A DNA stretch of 64,000 nt from JANNOG01 sp050329415 (lineage in GTDB: Bacteria; Actinomycetota; Actinomycetes; Actinomycetales; JBBAYJ01), in assembly GCA_050329415.1 (NCBI GenBank), contig JBHJOS010000012.1, positions 6,649 through 70,648 on the forward strand, read 5' to 3'. The first letter of the stretch is position 1; each line of letters begins with the position of its first letter. Shown in pieces: positions 17,268 to 26,051 of the stretch. The notes beneath the pieces are model-generated. The model did not search any database. It was not told the DNA's origin and was given only the letters and a program-made list of their open reading frames with translations. The translations under genes were made by a program, and so were the position numbers.

Positions 17268-18022
17268 GGTGCCTTCCGGCCCACGACGGTGACGAGTCCG
17301 GGCGGCAGGACCTCGTCACCGAAACCGTGTGCCACGGCCGCCGCGACACCGTGCCGGGCGAGCAGATCCAGCAGCGGTGCGGGGTCGACGAGCACGTTGG
17401 TGTGGTCCTCGTCGTCGCGGCGCCAGAGGTCGTCGCCCTGGCGGACGAAGGTCGTGATGTGGCGGACGAACCGGCCCGGGTCGGGACTCGAGTACGTCAC
17501 CACCAGCAGCCAGCCGTCCCCGGACCGAGAACGCGCAACGGTGAGGTCCTGCGCCTCGAAGTAGTCCGGCGCGCACAAGTCGACGGCCAGCACGCCCCCC
17601 GGTCGGAGCGCCTCGGCGGACGAGACCAGCGCGCCGCGGACGTCGGCCTCGGTGTCGAGGTAGCTCAGCACGTGCCCGACCGACACCACGGCGTCGCAGG
17701 CGGGGACGGGATCTGTGGGCAGCACCAGCGGAGCCACCTCGAGGTGTCCGGTCGACCGGTCGCCCGCGAACTCCCGGCCGAGCAGGTCGAGCACGTCGAG
17801 CATCGCCGGGCTGGCATCCGTGGCGATCACCCGGTGACCGGCGGCGAGCAGGTGCCGGGTGAGGTGCCCGCTGCCGGCACCGAGCTCGAGAACTGCCCCC
17901 CCGGCTGCCCGCACGGACTCGAGCAGGTGCAGGATGCCCGGGGCGCAGCGGTCTGCGTGGAAGGCGTATCCCTCGTGATGCACGCGGGCAAGATCCGGTC
18001 CGAAGTAGGGCACGCGGTTCAT
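17264..18022 (-). CDS. Class I SAM-dependent methyltransferase
   Basis: A 252-residue enzyme with the Rossmann methyltransferase core: motif I VLELGAGSGHLTRHLL near residue 42, ATDASPAM after strand 2, and VVSVGHVLSYL for motif II. A SAM-binding Methyltransf_25 type with no substrate clue. The ATG at 18022 has CAGACT 7 nt upstream (leaderless pattern). It is translationally coupled to the ureohydrolase, so a joint role in methylating or cleaving a guanidino compound is possible but unproven. Confidence 0.88.
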   Translation of the reverse strand: MNRVPYFGPDLARVHHEGYAFHADRCAPGILHLLESVRAAGGAVLELGAGSGHLTRHLLAAGHRVIATDASPAMLDVLDLLGREFAGDRSTGHLEVAPLVLPTDPVPACDAVVSVGHVLSYLDTEADVRGALVSSAEALRPGGVLAVDLCAPDYFEAQDLTVARSRSGDGWLLVVTYSSPDPGRFVRHITTFVRQGDDLWRRDDEDHTNVLVDPAPLLDLLARHGVAAAVAHGFGDEVLPPGLVTVVGRKAP

Positions 18023-18054
18023 GTGCGGGAGTCTGCCGCTCCCCACCCGACACG

Positions 18055-18086
18055 GGCGCCCCGGGACCGGTCGGTCCCGGGGCGCC
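18055..18086 (-). terminator. Hairpin terminator after the M28 peptidase gene
   Basis: A perfect 14-bp stem (arms 18055-18068 and 18073-18086, GGCGCCCCGGGACC and its complement) with a 4-nt loop. It begins 15 nt past the M28 stop codon. There is no U-tract, as is common in high-GC actinobacteria. Confidence 0.75.
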
Positions 18087-18101
18087 TGAGCGGGACGCGT
18101 G

Positions 18102-19643
18102 TCAGCTGTCGGGCAGCTGGGTGGTCCAGGAGTCGACGGCGGGCTCGTCGGTCGTGGCGAGCGTGCCCACCTGCACGTCCGCTGTCTCCATGGTCGGCTG
18201 CCGGAAGCGGTCGAAGGCGAACACGAAGATGCCGTGCGCCGCGGCATCGCTCATGTTGATCAGGACGGGCCTGTTGACGCGGTCGATGGTGTCGAACGGC
18301 GAGTTGATGAGCTCGTCGAACGGCTCGCCCGCGGTGCCGCCGTACGCCTCGGCCTGCGCCTCGGTCTTGATCTCGGTCGCACCGGAGAACAGGCCGCCGG
18401 CCGGGATGCCCGCCTCGAGGAACGCGACGTGGTCGGACGCGCCGGGCAGCAGCGGCGTCGGGTCGGCGGGCAGGTTGACGGCGTCGAAGTAGTCGTGGAA
18501 GACCTGAGCCGCTTCCGCGGACCGGGCCGGCGACCCGTCACCCTCCGTCGGGGTGTAGACGAAGGGGTACCCGTTGATCGACGCGAGGACGTCGAAGTTC
18601 AGGTAGATGCCGATCTGCTCGCGCTCGCGTTCGCTGAGGTTCTGCACGTAGTACTCCGCACCGAGCAGCCCGAGCTCCTCGGCGCCCCAGAACGCGAACC
18701 GGACCTGGTTGCGCGGCTCGATGCCGAGGGCGCTCCACTGGATCGCGGTCTCGAGCAGGGCGGCGGTCCCACTCGCGTTGTCGTTCATGCCGGGGGAGTC
18801 GGCCACCGAGTCGAGGTGGGCGCCGGCGATGACGCGCCGGTTCTCCCGGCCCGTCGGGGTGTCGGCGAAGACGTTGTAGGTGACGCGGGTCTCGGTGACC
18901 GAATCCGTCTTGACGCGCACGACCGTCTCCCCGGTGGCCGAGGAGTCCGCGAGTTCCTGCCCGACGGCGAAGCTCGTGCCGATGACCGGTATCTCGATGC
19001 CCGGCTCCCCGAGCGTCCCGGTGAGCAGGTCGACGCGGGCCTCGTCGTTGCCCTCGTTGAAGATCACCACAGCGGCGGCCCCGGCGGCCTGGGCGTTCTG
19101 GGCCTTCTGCAGGAACGTGCACGTGCCGCGCTGGACCAGGGCCACGTTGCCCGAGGTGAAGCCGGCGAAGTCCTCCGCCTCGCACCCGCTCGTGGAGCCG
19201 CCGGTGGGCGGGAGCAGGAGGTCGACCCCCTGCACGGGAGCGGTCACGTCACCGCTGCCCGAGTACGTCATGATCGCGAAATCCTCGTTGCCGACGTAGT
19301 CCTTCGCCTCGGGGGAGACCTGCTGGAACTCCGCCGGGGTCAGCTCGTCGAAGTACAGGAACTGGAACGGCTGGATGGTCATGTCGTAGCCCAGCGGCAG
19401 CAGCTGGTCGACGATGTAGTCGACGGACGCCTGGTAGCCCGGCGTTCCCGAGGCCCGCTCCCCGCCGTTGGCGGTGGCGATGTCGTCCAAGGCCTGCATG
19501 TGGCGGAAGACGCCCTGCGTCGTAATGGCCTTGCGCAGCGGCGTGCTGTCGAGGTGGTCCCTGGCCTGCGCCGCGGGGACCGTGACGGCCCCGAGGGTGA
19601 GAGCGCCCGCAAGGAGCGTCGCCATGATGAGCCTTCTCGGCAT
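18102..19643 (-). CDS. Secreted M28 family zinc aminopeptidase with PA domain
   Basis: 513 residues. A signal peptide (MPRRLIMATLLAGALTLGAV, cleavage near AQA) sends it out by Sec. A protease-associated domain (about 130-250, FTSGNVALVQRGTCTFLQKA) is inserted before the M28 catalytic domain. Zinc ligands and catalytic residues are visible: AGAHLDSV, GMNDNASG, FWGAEELGLLG, NFDVL and SDHVAFLEAG. It resembles Streptomyces griseus-type aminopeptidase/aminopeptidase Y, which trims hydrophobic N-terminal residues from extracellular peptides. The ATG at 19643 follows GAAGGGA. The 276-bp region upstream (19644-19919) shows nothing else convincing. Confidence 0.93.
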   Translation of the reverse strand: MPRRLIMATLLAGALTLGAVTVPAAQARDHLDSTPLRKAITTQGVFRHMQALDDIATANGGERASGTPGYQASVDYIVDQLLPLGYDMTIQPFQFLYFDELTPAEFQQVSPEAKDYVGNEDFAIMTYSGSGDVTAPVQGVDLLLPPTGGSTSGCEAEDFAGFTSGNVALVQRGTCTFLQKAQNAQAAGAAAVVIFNEGNDEARVDLLTGTLGEPGIEIPVIGTSFAVGQELADSSATGETVVRVKTDSVTETRVTYNVFADTPTGRENRRVIAGAHLDSVADSPGMNDNASGTAALLETAIQWSALGIEPRNQVRFAFWGAEELGLLGAEYYVQNLSEREREQIGIYLNFDVLASINGYPFVYTPTEGDGSPARSAEAAQVFHDYFDAVNLPADPTPLLPGASDHVAFLEAGIPAGGLFSGATEIKTEAQAEAYGGTAGEPFDELINSPFDTIDRVNRPVLINMSDAAAHGIFVFAFDRFRQPTMETADVQVGTLATTDEPAVDSWTTQLPDS

Positions 19644-19919
19644 CTGGATCTTCCCTTCGTCCTGTTCGCCTGTGAACGCTGGTGCGTTGGGTGACTACTC
19701 GTCACCCAGAGCCGCACACGGGGACCAAGAGTGCACTCCGCACATACGGGAGACAAGGGACTCCTTGACAACGGCGTCCTCGGACGGGCGCTCGGTCCCG
19801 GCCCCGCCATGTCCCCGACGCTCGACAGGGCCCCCAGGGGTCGTCGGTGCGACCCGGTCCCTGGCCGCGTGAGTGCACCCCACCGCAGCACTCGCGCCGC
19901 GACGACCCACGAACCCGGA

Positions 19920-22856
19920 TCATGCGGGGGGCGCAGCCGGGAACAGCGCCTCGTCGATGAGTTCGGCCAGGTGCACGGACTGGTGGCGGGCCACCTGCGC
20001 CAGTTGGGTCCGGCACGAGAACCCGTCGGCCAGGACCACGGTGCCCGGCGCCGCGGCCCGGACGGCCGGCAGCGTCGCGGTCTCCGCCACTGCCACCGAC
20101 ACCGCGTAGTGGCCCCGTTCGAACCCGAAGTTCCCGGCCAGCCCGCAGCACCCGGCCGGCACGTCGGTCGCGGCGATCCCCAGCCGCGCCATCACCCGGT
20201 GGTCGGCGGCCGACCCGAGCTGGGCGTCCTGGTGGCAGTGCGCCTGGCGCAGTGCCGTCCCCCCGACCTGCGGCGCCCACGAGTCGTCCCGTTCCAGCGC
20301 CCGCTCCAGCGCCTCGGCGAACGTCAGGGTGTGCGTCCGCAGCCACTGCGCGACCGGCGCCAGCGGGTCGTCCGGGCCCAGCAGCTCCCCGACGTCCTTG
20401 CGCAGCGCCGCGGTGCAGCTGGGTTCCAGACCGATGACGAACGTCCCTGCCGCGGCGTGCGGCGCCAGCCGCCGCAGGGTGTGCCGCATCACCCGCCGGG
20501 CGGTCCCCAGTTGCCCGGTCGACACCCACGTGAGCCCGCAGCACACCCATCCGTCGGGCAGGTCCACCCCGTACCCGGCGGCCTCCAGCACGCGCGTCGC
20601 GGCCCGGCCGACGCCGGGGGAGAGGCGGTCGGTGAAGGTGTCCGGCCACAGCAGGACCCGCTCGCGGGCGTCCGGGCGGCTGCGCCCGCGAGCCCGCGCC
20701 CAGGCGCGCAGCGTGCGCCGGGCGAACCGGGGCAGGCGCCGCTCCGGCGTCAGCCCGCCGGCCCACGACACCACGCCCTTGAGGGGCGACGCGGCGACGG
20801 CGTTGACCAGCGGCGCCAGCGGCGTGAGGACCCGGGCGACCAGCGGCAGCCAGCCCATCGCGTAGTGCGCCCGGGGCCGCAGCCGCCCCCGGTAGTGGTG
20901 GTGGAGGAACTCGGCCTTGTAGGTCGCCATGTCGACCTCGACCGGGCAGTCGCTCGCGCACGCCTTGCACGACAGGCAGAGGTCGAGGGCGTCGCGCACC
21001 TCCGTCGAGCGCCACCCGTCGCGGATCACCTCGCCCTCGAGCATCTCCAGCAGCAGGTGAGCCCGGCCGCGGGTGGAGTGCTCCTCCTCCCCGGTGGCGC
21101 GGTACGACGGGCACATCGCCCCGCCGGCGTGGGTGCGGCACTTGCCGACGCCGACACAGCGGCGCACCGCCCGGGCGAAGTCGCCCCGGTCCTCGGGATA
21201 GGAGAACGCGACGTCCCGGACCGGGATCACCGCCCGGGCCCCGACCCGCATGTCGGTGTCGAGCGGCCGCGGGTCGACGATCACCCCGGGGTTGAGGCGC
21301 CCCGCCGGGTCCCAGACCGCCTTGAACGCCGCGAACAGCCGGAGCACCTCCGGCGGGTACATCCGGGCCAGCAGCTCGCTGCGGGCCTGGCCGTCGCCGT
21401 GCTCGCCGGACAGCGACCCGCCGTGGGCGACCACGAGGTCCGCGGCCTCCTCGACGAACCGCCGGAACCCGGCCCGGCCCTGCGGGGTCAGCACGTCGTA
21501 GTCGATCCGGGTGTGGAGGCAGCCGTCGCCGAAGTGCCCGTACGACACTCCGCGGTAGCCGTGCCGGGCCAGCAGGTCTCGGAACCCGCGCAGGTAGGCC
21601 CCCAGTCGCTGCGGCGGGACCGCGGCGTCCTCCCAGCCGGGGAAGGCCTCGGCGCCATCGGCCATCCGGGTGGCCAGCCCGGCCCCGGCCTCCCGAATCC
21701 GCCACAGGCGCGCCTGGAGGGCCGCGTCGGTGACGACCACCGCGCCCCGGGCGCCGGGCCCGGCCGCCAGCAGGTCGGCGGTCCGCTTGGCCGCGTCCGC
21801 GGCGGCCGTCGGATCCTCGCCGCCGACCTCGACGAAGAGCCACCCATCGCCCGAGGGCAGTGCGGCGACCTCCGTGGCGCCGTCGGGCCGCTGGGCGGCG
21901 TAGGTGTCGACGAGGTCGCGGGCCATGCCCTCGACGGCCAGGGGACCTTCCGGCAGGGTGGCGGGCAGCAGCGCCGGGACCGCGTCGGCCGCCGCGACGT
22001 CGTCGTCGAACCCGGCGACGACGAGGGCCACCGCGGCGGGCACCGGCACCAGGCGCACCGTCGCGGCGAGCACCACCGCGCACGTCCCCTCGGTCCCCAC
22101 CAGGGCCCGGGCGAGGTCCCGGCCCCGTTCCGGCAGCAGGGCGTCGAGGCCGTAGCCGGACACCCGGCGCGGGAACTGCGGGAGAGCGGTGCGCAGCAGG
22201 TCGAGGTGGCCGTCGACGAGGTCGCGCAGTGCCCGGTGGATCTCGCCCTCACGCCCGGGACGGGCCGCGGCGGCGGCCTGCTCGGCGGCGGTCATGGCGC
22301 CGACCGTCATCCGGGTGCCGTCGGCGGTGACGACGTCGAGCGAGACGACGTTGTCCGCGGTGCGGCCCCACGCGACGGAGTGGGCGCCGCACGCGTCGTT
22401 GCCGATCATCCCGCCGATCGTGCAGCGGGCGTGGGTGGACGGGTCGGGCGCGAACCGCAGCCCGTGCTCCGCCACGGCCGCGTTGAGGTGCGACATGATC
22501 ACGCCGGGCTCGACCGTGGCGGTCCGGGCGTCCGGGTCGACCGCGAGGATCCGGGTGAGGTACCGGCTGGTGTCGACGACGACCCCGGGGCCGGTGGCGT
22601 TGCCGGCCACGGTGGTGCCGCCACCGCGCATCGTCACCGGCACCCCGGCCTCGTGGCAGGCGGCGACGGCGGCGACCACGTCGTCCGCGTCGAGCGGCAG
22701 CACGACCCCGAGCGGGACGTGGCGGTAGTTCGACGCGTCCGTCGCGTACAGGCCGCGTGCGGTTGCGGAGAAGTCGACCCGCCCCCGGACTGCCGCGGCC
22801 AGCCGCCGTTCGAGGCCGGGCGTGGTCGCCGGCCGCGGCCGGGCGTCGGTCGTCAC
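19920..22856 (-). CDS. FAD-linked oxidase fused to Fe-S/CCG oxidoreductase (GlcD-GlpC type)
   Basis: A 978-residue cytoplasmic dehydrogenase of the YdiJ/D-2-hydroxyacid type. The FAD_binding_4 domain (about 35-200) has GGGTTVAGNATGPGVVVDTS; the FAD-oxidase C domain (to ~510) ends with LSGEHGDGQAR. A ferredoxin part has CVGVGKCRTHAGGAMCPSYR and CLSCKACASDCPVEVDMA for two 4Fe-4S clusters. The C-terminal cysteine-rich (CCG) domains include GLEPSCTAAL and PAGCCGLAGNFG. Likely substrates are D-lactate, D-2-hydroxyglutarate or glycolate. The start is GTG 22856, with TACGCT 6 nt upstream (leaderless). Confidence 0.92.
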   Translation of the reverse strand: MTTDARPRPATTPGLERRLAAAVRGRVDFSATARGLYATDASNYRHVPLGVVLPLDADDVVAAVAACHEAGVPVTMRGGGTTVAGNATGPGVVVDTSRYLTRILAVDPDARTATVEPGVIMSHLNAAVAEHGLRFAPDPSTHARCTIGGMIGNDACGAHSVAWGRTADNVVSLDVVTADGTRMTVGAMTAAEQAAAAARPGREGEIHRALRDLVDGHLDLLRTALPQFPRRVSGYGLDALLPERGRDLARALVGTEGTCAVVLAATVRLVPVPAAVALVVAGFDDDVAAADAVPALLPATLPEGPLAVEGMARDLVDTYAAQRPDGATEVAALPSGDGWLFVEVGGEDPTAAADAAKRTADLLAAGPGARGAVVVTDAALQARLWRIREAGAGLATRMADGAEAFPGWEDAAVPPQRLGAYLRGFRDLLARHGYRGVSYGHFGDGCLHTRIDYDVLTPQGRAGFRRFVEEAADLVVAHGGSLSGEHGDGQARSELLARMYPPEVLRLFAAFKAVWDPAGRLNPGVIVDPRPLDTDMRVGARAVIPVRDVAFSYPEDRGDFARAVRRCVGVGKCRTHAGGAMCPSYRATGEEEHSTRGRAHLLLEMLEGEVIRDGWRSTEVRDALDLCLSCKACASDCPVEVDMATYKAEFLHHHYRGRLRPRAHYAMGWLPLVARVLTPLAPLVNAVAASPLKGVVSWAGGLTPERRLPRFARRTLRAWARARGRSRPDARERVLLWPDTFTDRLSPGVGRAATRVLEAAGYGVDLPDGWVCCGLTWVSTGQLGTARRVMRHTLRRLAPHAAAGTFVIGLEPSCTAALRKDVGELLGPDDPLAPVAQWLRTHTLTFAEALERALERDDSWAPQVGGTALRQAHCHQDAQLGSAADHRVMARLGIAATDVPAGCCGLAGNFGFERGHYAVSVAVAETATLPAVRAAAPGTVVLADGFSCRTQLAQVARHQSVHLAELIDEALFPAAPPA

Positions 22857-23001
22857 GGGTCGAGCGTAGGAGGGCGACCCGCGGGACGGGCGGGCGCATC
22901 CTCATCGGCGTCTCATCGGCCGTTCACGGTGCCGTCACGGGGGGTGGCCACCCTCGCGGCGTCGCGGCGCACGGGTGCCCGCGGCATGAGGAGGAGACGC
23001 G

Positions 23002-23949
23002 ATGTTCTGGGCCCCGGTGCCACCCCCGGAGGACGCCACCGTGCCGCTCGCCACCCCGCCCGGCCAGTCCACCCGGCGCGGCCAGTCCACCCCGCCTGGC
23101 CAGTCCACCCCGCCTGGCCTGCCGACCGGCCGCGAGACGACGGGGCGCCTGGTGCTCGCGGCGGTGATCCTCGTCGTCGGGCTGCTCGTCCAGAACCCGC
23201 TGGCGTACGCCGTCGTCATCGGGTTGGTCGTCGTCACGCCGCTGGAGAAGCTCATGCCCCGTCGGCGCGGCCAGCGGGTGCTGCGCGCCGGGGTCGCCGC
23301 CGACCTGATCCACGCGGTCGTGAGTCTCGGGGTGTTCGGCCTGCTGACCGTGGTGCCGATGGCGATCCTGGGTCCGATCGTGCCCGAGATTGGCCCTGTC
23401 GCCGACGGGCTCGCGTCCCTGCCGCTCGTGGCCCAGGCGGTCATCGGGCTCGTCGTGTTCGACTTCATGGGGTACGTCTCGCACCGGTTGAGCCACGAGG
23501 TGCCGTTCCTGTGGCGCTTCCACCGGGTCCACCACACCAGCGAGGAACTGGACTGGCTGGCCGGAGCCCGGGTCCACCCGCTGCCGGGCCTGCAGGACGG
23601 GCTCCTGCGGGCGATTCCGGCGCTGCTGCTCGGGGTGTCCGACGACGACGCCGGCTGGCTCAGCGTCATCGTCGCGGTGACGGCGCTGTTCACGCACGCC
23701 AACGTGTCGTGGCGGATGCCGCGGCTGTCGCGGTGGTGGGCGACCCCGCATTTCCACCACTGGCACCACGCCGACGAACCGGAGGCGATCAACACGAACT
23801 ACGCCGGCCTGCTGCCGATGTGGGACCGGCTGTTCGGCACCTTCCACCTGCCCGACCGCTTCCCGGCCGCCTACGGAGTGGCGGGCTCGTACTCCCGCGG
23901 CTGGCTTGGTCAGATGGCCGACCCGTTCCGGCGCCGCACGGACGCGTAA
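23002..23949 (+). CDS. Fatty acid hydroxylase / sterol desaturase family membrane protein
   Basis: A 315-residue integral membrane di-iron enzyme. Four or more hydrophobic spans surround the histidine clusters SHRLSHE, HRVHH and HFHHWHHADE that bind the iron pair. Family members hydroxylate or desaturate lipids (for example carotenoids, sterol-like or fatty-acid chains). The N-terminal 40 residues are a Pro/Gln/Ser/Thr repeat encoded by an 18-bp tandem repeat. The ATG at 23002 follows GAGGAGAC. The gene is divergent from the FAD/Fe-S oxidase. Confidence 0.9.
   Translation: MFWAPVPPPEDATVPLATPPGQSTRRGQSTPPGQSTPPGLPTGRETTGRLVLAAVILVVGLLVQNPLAYAVVIGLVVVTPLEKLMPRRRGQRVLRAGVAADLIHAVVSLGVFGLLTVVPMAILGPIVPEIGPVADGLASLPLVAQAVIGLVVFDFMGYVSHRLSHEVPFLWRFHRVHHTSEELDWLAGARVHPLPGLQDGLLRAIPALLLGVSDDDAGWLSVIVAVTALFTHANVSWRMPRLSRWWATPHFHHWHHADEPEAINTNYAGLLPMWDRLFGTFHLPDRFPAAYGVAGSYSRGWLGQMADPFRRRTDA
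23051..23119 (+). repeat. 18-bp tandem repeat encoding the hydroxylase N-terminus
   Basis: About 3.8 copies of CCACCCCGCCTGGCCAGT-like units at 23051-23068, 23069-23086, 23087-23104 and 23105-23119 (partial). They encode a PGQST(P/R) repeat before the first membrane span. Copies 1 and 3 differ by one base, copy 2 by more, so repeat number may vary between strains. Confidence 0.8.
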
Positions 23950-24002
23950 CCGTCCAATCGCCCCCGGGGCGGGGGTCTCAGGGGCGCGTAACCGTCCAAT
24001 CG
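23944..24002. repeat. 17-bp intergenic direct repeat pair
   Basis: GCGTAACCGTCCAATCG occurs at 23944-23960 and again at 23986-24002. The first copy contains the hydroxylase stop codon. Between them is a GC palindrome (CCCCCGGGGCGGGGG). The pair fills the 70-bp space between two convergent genes and may be a small dispersed element or a transcription end site. Confidence 0.6.
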
Positions 24003-24019
24003 TCCCGATGGGCGGGGCC

Positions 24020-25993
24020 TCACCAGATGCGGACGCGGTCCTCGGGGTCCAGCCACAGGGCGTCGCCCGGCTGTGTGTCGTACGTCTCGTGGAAGGTGTC
24101 GACGTTGCGGACCACGTTGGCCCGGAACTCCGGGGGCGAGTGCGGGTCGATCGCCAGCCGCCGGCGCGCCTCCTCCTCCCGGGTGAGGGTCCGCCAGATC
24201 CGGGACCAGCCCTCGAAGAACCGCTGCTCACCGGTCCGTCCGTCGATCACCGGGGACGGCCGTCCACCGAGCGACAACCGGTAGGCGTGCAGCGAGACCT
24301 CGATCCCGCCGAGGTCGCCGATGTTCTCGCCGAGGGTGAGCTCGCCGTTGACCCGGGCGTCCGGAGCCTCGGTCGGCGCGAAACCGGCGTACTGCTCGAC
24401 CAGCACCCCGGTGCGGACCTCGAACCGCTCCCGGTCCGCGCCCGTCCACCAGTCCCGCAGGGTGCCGTCACCGTCGTAGCGCGACCCCTGGTCGTCGAAC
24501 CCGTGCCCGATCTCGTGGCCGATGACCGCCCCGATGCCGCCGTAGTTGTACGCGTCGTCGGCGGACAGGTCGAACATCGGGGGCTGGAGGATCGCCGCCG
24601 GGAACACGATCTCGTTCATCGCGGGGTTGTAGTACGCGTTGACGGTCTGCGGGGTCATGAACCACTCGTCGCGGTCCACCGGCCCGCCGATCCGGTGCAG
24701 CCAGCGGTCGGTCTCGAACGCCGACCCCCGCCGCACGTTGCCGACCAGGTCCGCAGGATCGACGACGAGCGCGGAGTAGTCCCGCCACCGCGCCGGCATC
24801 CCGATCTTCGGTGTGAACGCGGCCAGCTTGGCCAGCGCCCGCTCGCGGGTCTCCGGTCCCATCCACTCCAGGGTCGCGAGCCGCTGCCGGTACGCCTCGA
24901 CGAGCGCCTCGACCATCCGGGTCATCCGCTCGTGCGCCTCGTGCGGGTAGTGCCGCTCGACGTAGAGCCGGCCCACCGCCTCGCCGAGCAGCGACTCGAC
25001 CAGCCCGACCCCACGCTTCCACCGATCGCGCTGCTGCGGCGCCCCCATGAGCGTGGTGCCGTAGAAGGCAAAGTTTGCGGCGGACACCTCGTCGGTGAGG
25101 TACGGCGCGAAGGACCGCACGACGTGCCAGGTGAGCCAGGCGCGCCAGTCCGCCGCGGGCACCTCGCGCAGGGCCGTCGCGAACGCCTCGAGGGTGTCCG
25201 GCTGGGCGACGACGACCTCGCCGCGTGCGGTCGCCGGGACCCCGTGGCCCTCCAGCCACGCCCCCCACCCGGGCAGCGAGGTCTCGACGGCGTCGACCGT
25301 CAGCAGGTTGTACGTCGTCACGGCGTCCCGGCAGGCGACGGCGTCCCAGTGGGCAGCGGCGAGGCGGGTCTCCAGCGCCATGACCCGGCGCGCCACGTCG
25401 CCGGCATCGGTCTCGCCCGGCGGCAGGATGCCCGTGAGGTCGAGCATCCGGGCGATGTGCGACACGTACTCCTCGCGGATCGCCGCCCGGCCCGACTCGC
25501 GGTAGTAGCTCTCGTCCGGCAGCCCGAGCCCGCCCTGCCCGGCGTGCAGGACGTAACGGGTCGAATCGCCCCGGTCGATCCACACCCCGACGTCGACCAG
25601 GCCGTCCACGCCCTCGCGCTGCAGCTCACCGGTGACGCCCAGCAGCGACTGCGCGTCCACCACGGTGCCGACGCGCTCCAGCAGGGGGCCGAGCGGGGCG
25701 GTCCCCAGCTCGTCCAGGGCCGCGGTGTCCATGAACGAGGCGTACAGGTCGCCCACCATGCGTTCGGGCGACCCGGGCGGGGCAGCCGACGCCGCCGTCT
25801 CCTCGATGATCGCCCGGACGTCCGCCTCGGCCCGGTCGTGCAGCTCGCTGAACGTGCCGAAGGTCGCGCGGTCGTCGGGGATGGCCGCGGTGGCGAGCCA
25901 CGCCCCGTTGACGGCACGGAAGAGGTCGTCCTGCGGTCGCGCCGCTGGGGTCGCGCCCGGTGCAGGCGTTCCGGTCTCGGTCACGGTCGTCAC
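24020..25993 (-). CDS. M13 family zinc metallopeptidase (neprilysin-like)
   Basis: 657 residues, the usual length for actinobacterial M13 oligopeptidases. The zinc site is VIGHEIGHGFDDQG (HExxH) with the third ligand Glu in GENIGDLGG. The substrate-binding NAYYNP lies before it and the protein ends with the family tail DPEDRVRIW. No signal peptide or membrane anchor is visible, so a cytoplasmic peptidase is likely, unlike eukaryotic ectoenzymes. The GTG at 25993 was chosen because it sits 6 nt after CATCAT and gives the expected N-terminus (DDLFRAVNGAWL near residue 21). It is divergent from sbtA. Confidence 0.93.
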   Translation of the reverse strand: MTTVTETGTPAPGATPAARPQDDLFRAVNGAWLATAAIPDDRATFGTFSELHDRAEADVRAIIEETAASAAPPGSPERMVGDLYASFMDTAALDELGTAPLGPLLERVGTVVDAQSLLGVTGELQREGVDGLVDVGVWIDRGDSTRYVLHAGQGGLGLPDESYYRESGRAAIREEYVSHIARMLDLTGILPPGETDAGDVARRVMALETRLAAAHWDAVACRDAVTTYNLLTVDAVETSLPGWGAWLEGHGVPATARGEVVVAQPDTLEAFATALREVPAADWRAWLTWHVVRSFAPYLTDEVSAANFAFYGTTLMGAPQQRDRWKRGVGLVESLLGEAVGRLYVERHYPHEAHERMTRMVEALVEAYRQRLATLEWMGPETRERALAKLAAFTPKIGMPARWRDYSALVVDPADLVGNVRRGSAFETDRWLHRIGGPVDRDEWFMTPQTVNAYYNPAMNEIVFPAAILQPPMFDLSADDAYNYGGIGAVIGHEIGHGFDDQGSRYDGDGTLRDWWTGADRERFEVRTGVLVEQYAGFAPTEAPDARVNGELTLGENIGDLGGIEVSLHAYRLSLGGRPSPVIDGRTGEQRFFEGWSRIWRTLTREEEARRRLAIDPHSPPEFRANVVRNVDTFHETYDTQPGDALWLDPEDRVRIW

Positions 25994-26051
25994 CCTGCCA
26001 TGATGCAGACTGGGCGGACCTGTTCGGAACGGGTTCGGATCGGGAGGGTCC

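Noticed and set aside
19731..24284. A 1517-codon plus-strand open frame, and similar giant frames at 50925-54068, 23906-27043 and 1376-3544
   Set aside because: They are antisense to clear genes, have low-complexity Arg/Gly/Pro/His-rich products and no domains; long antisense frames are expected at this G+C.
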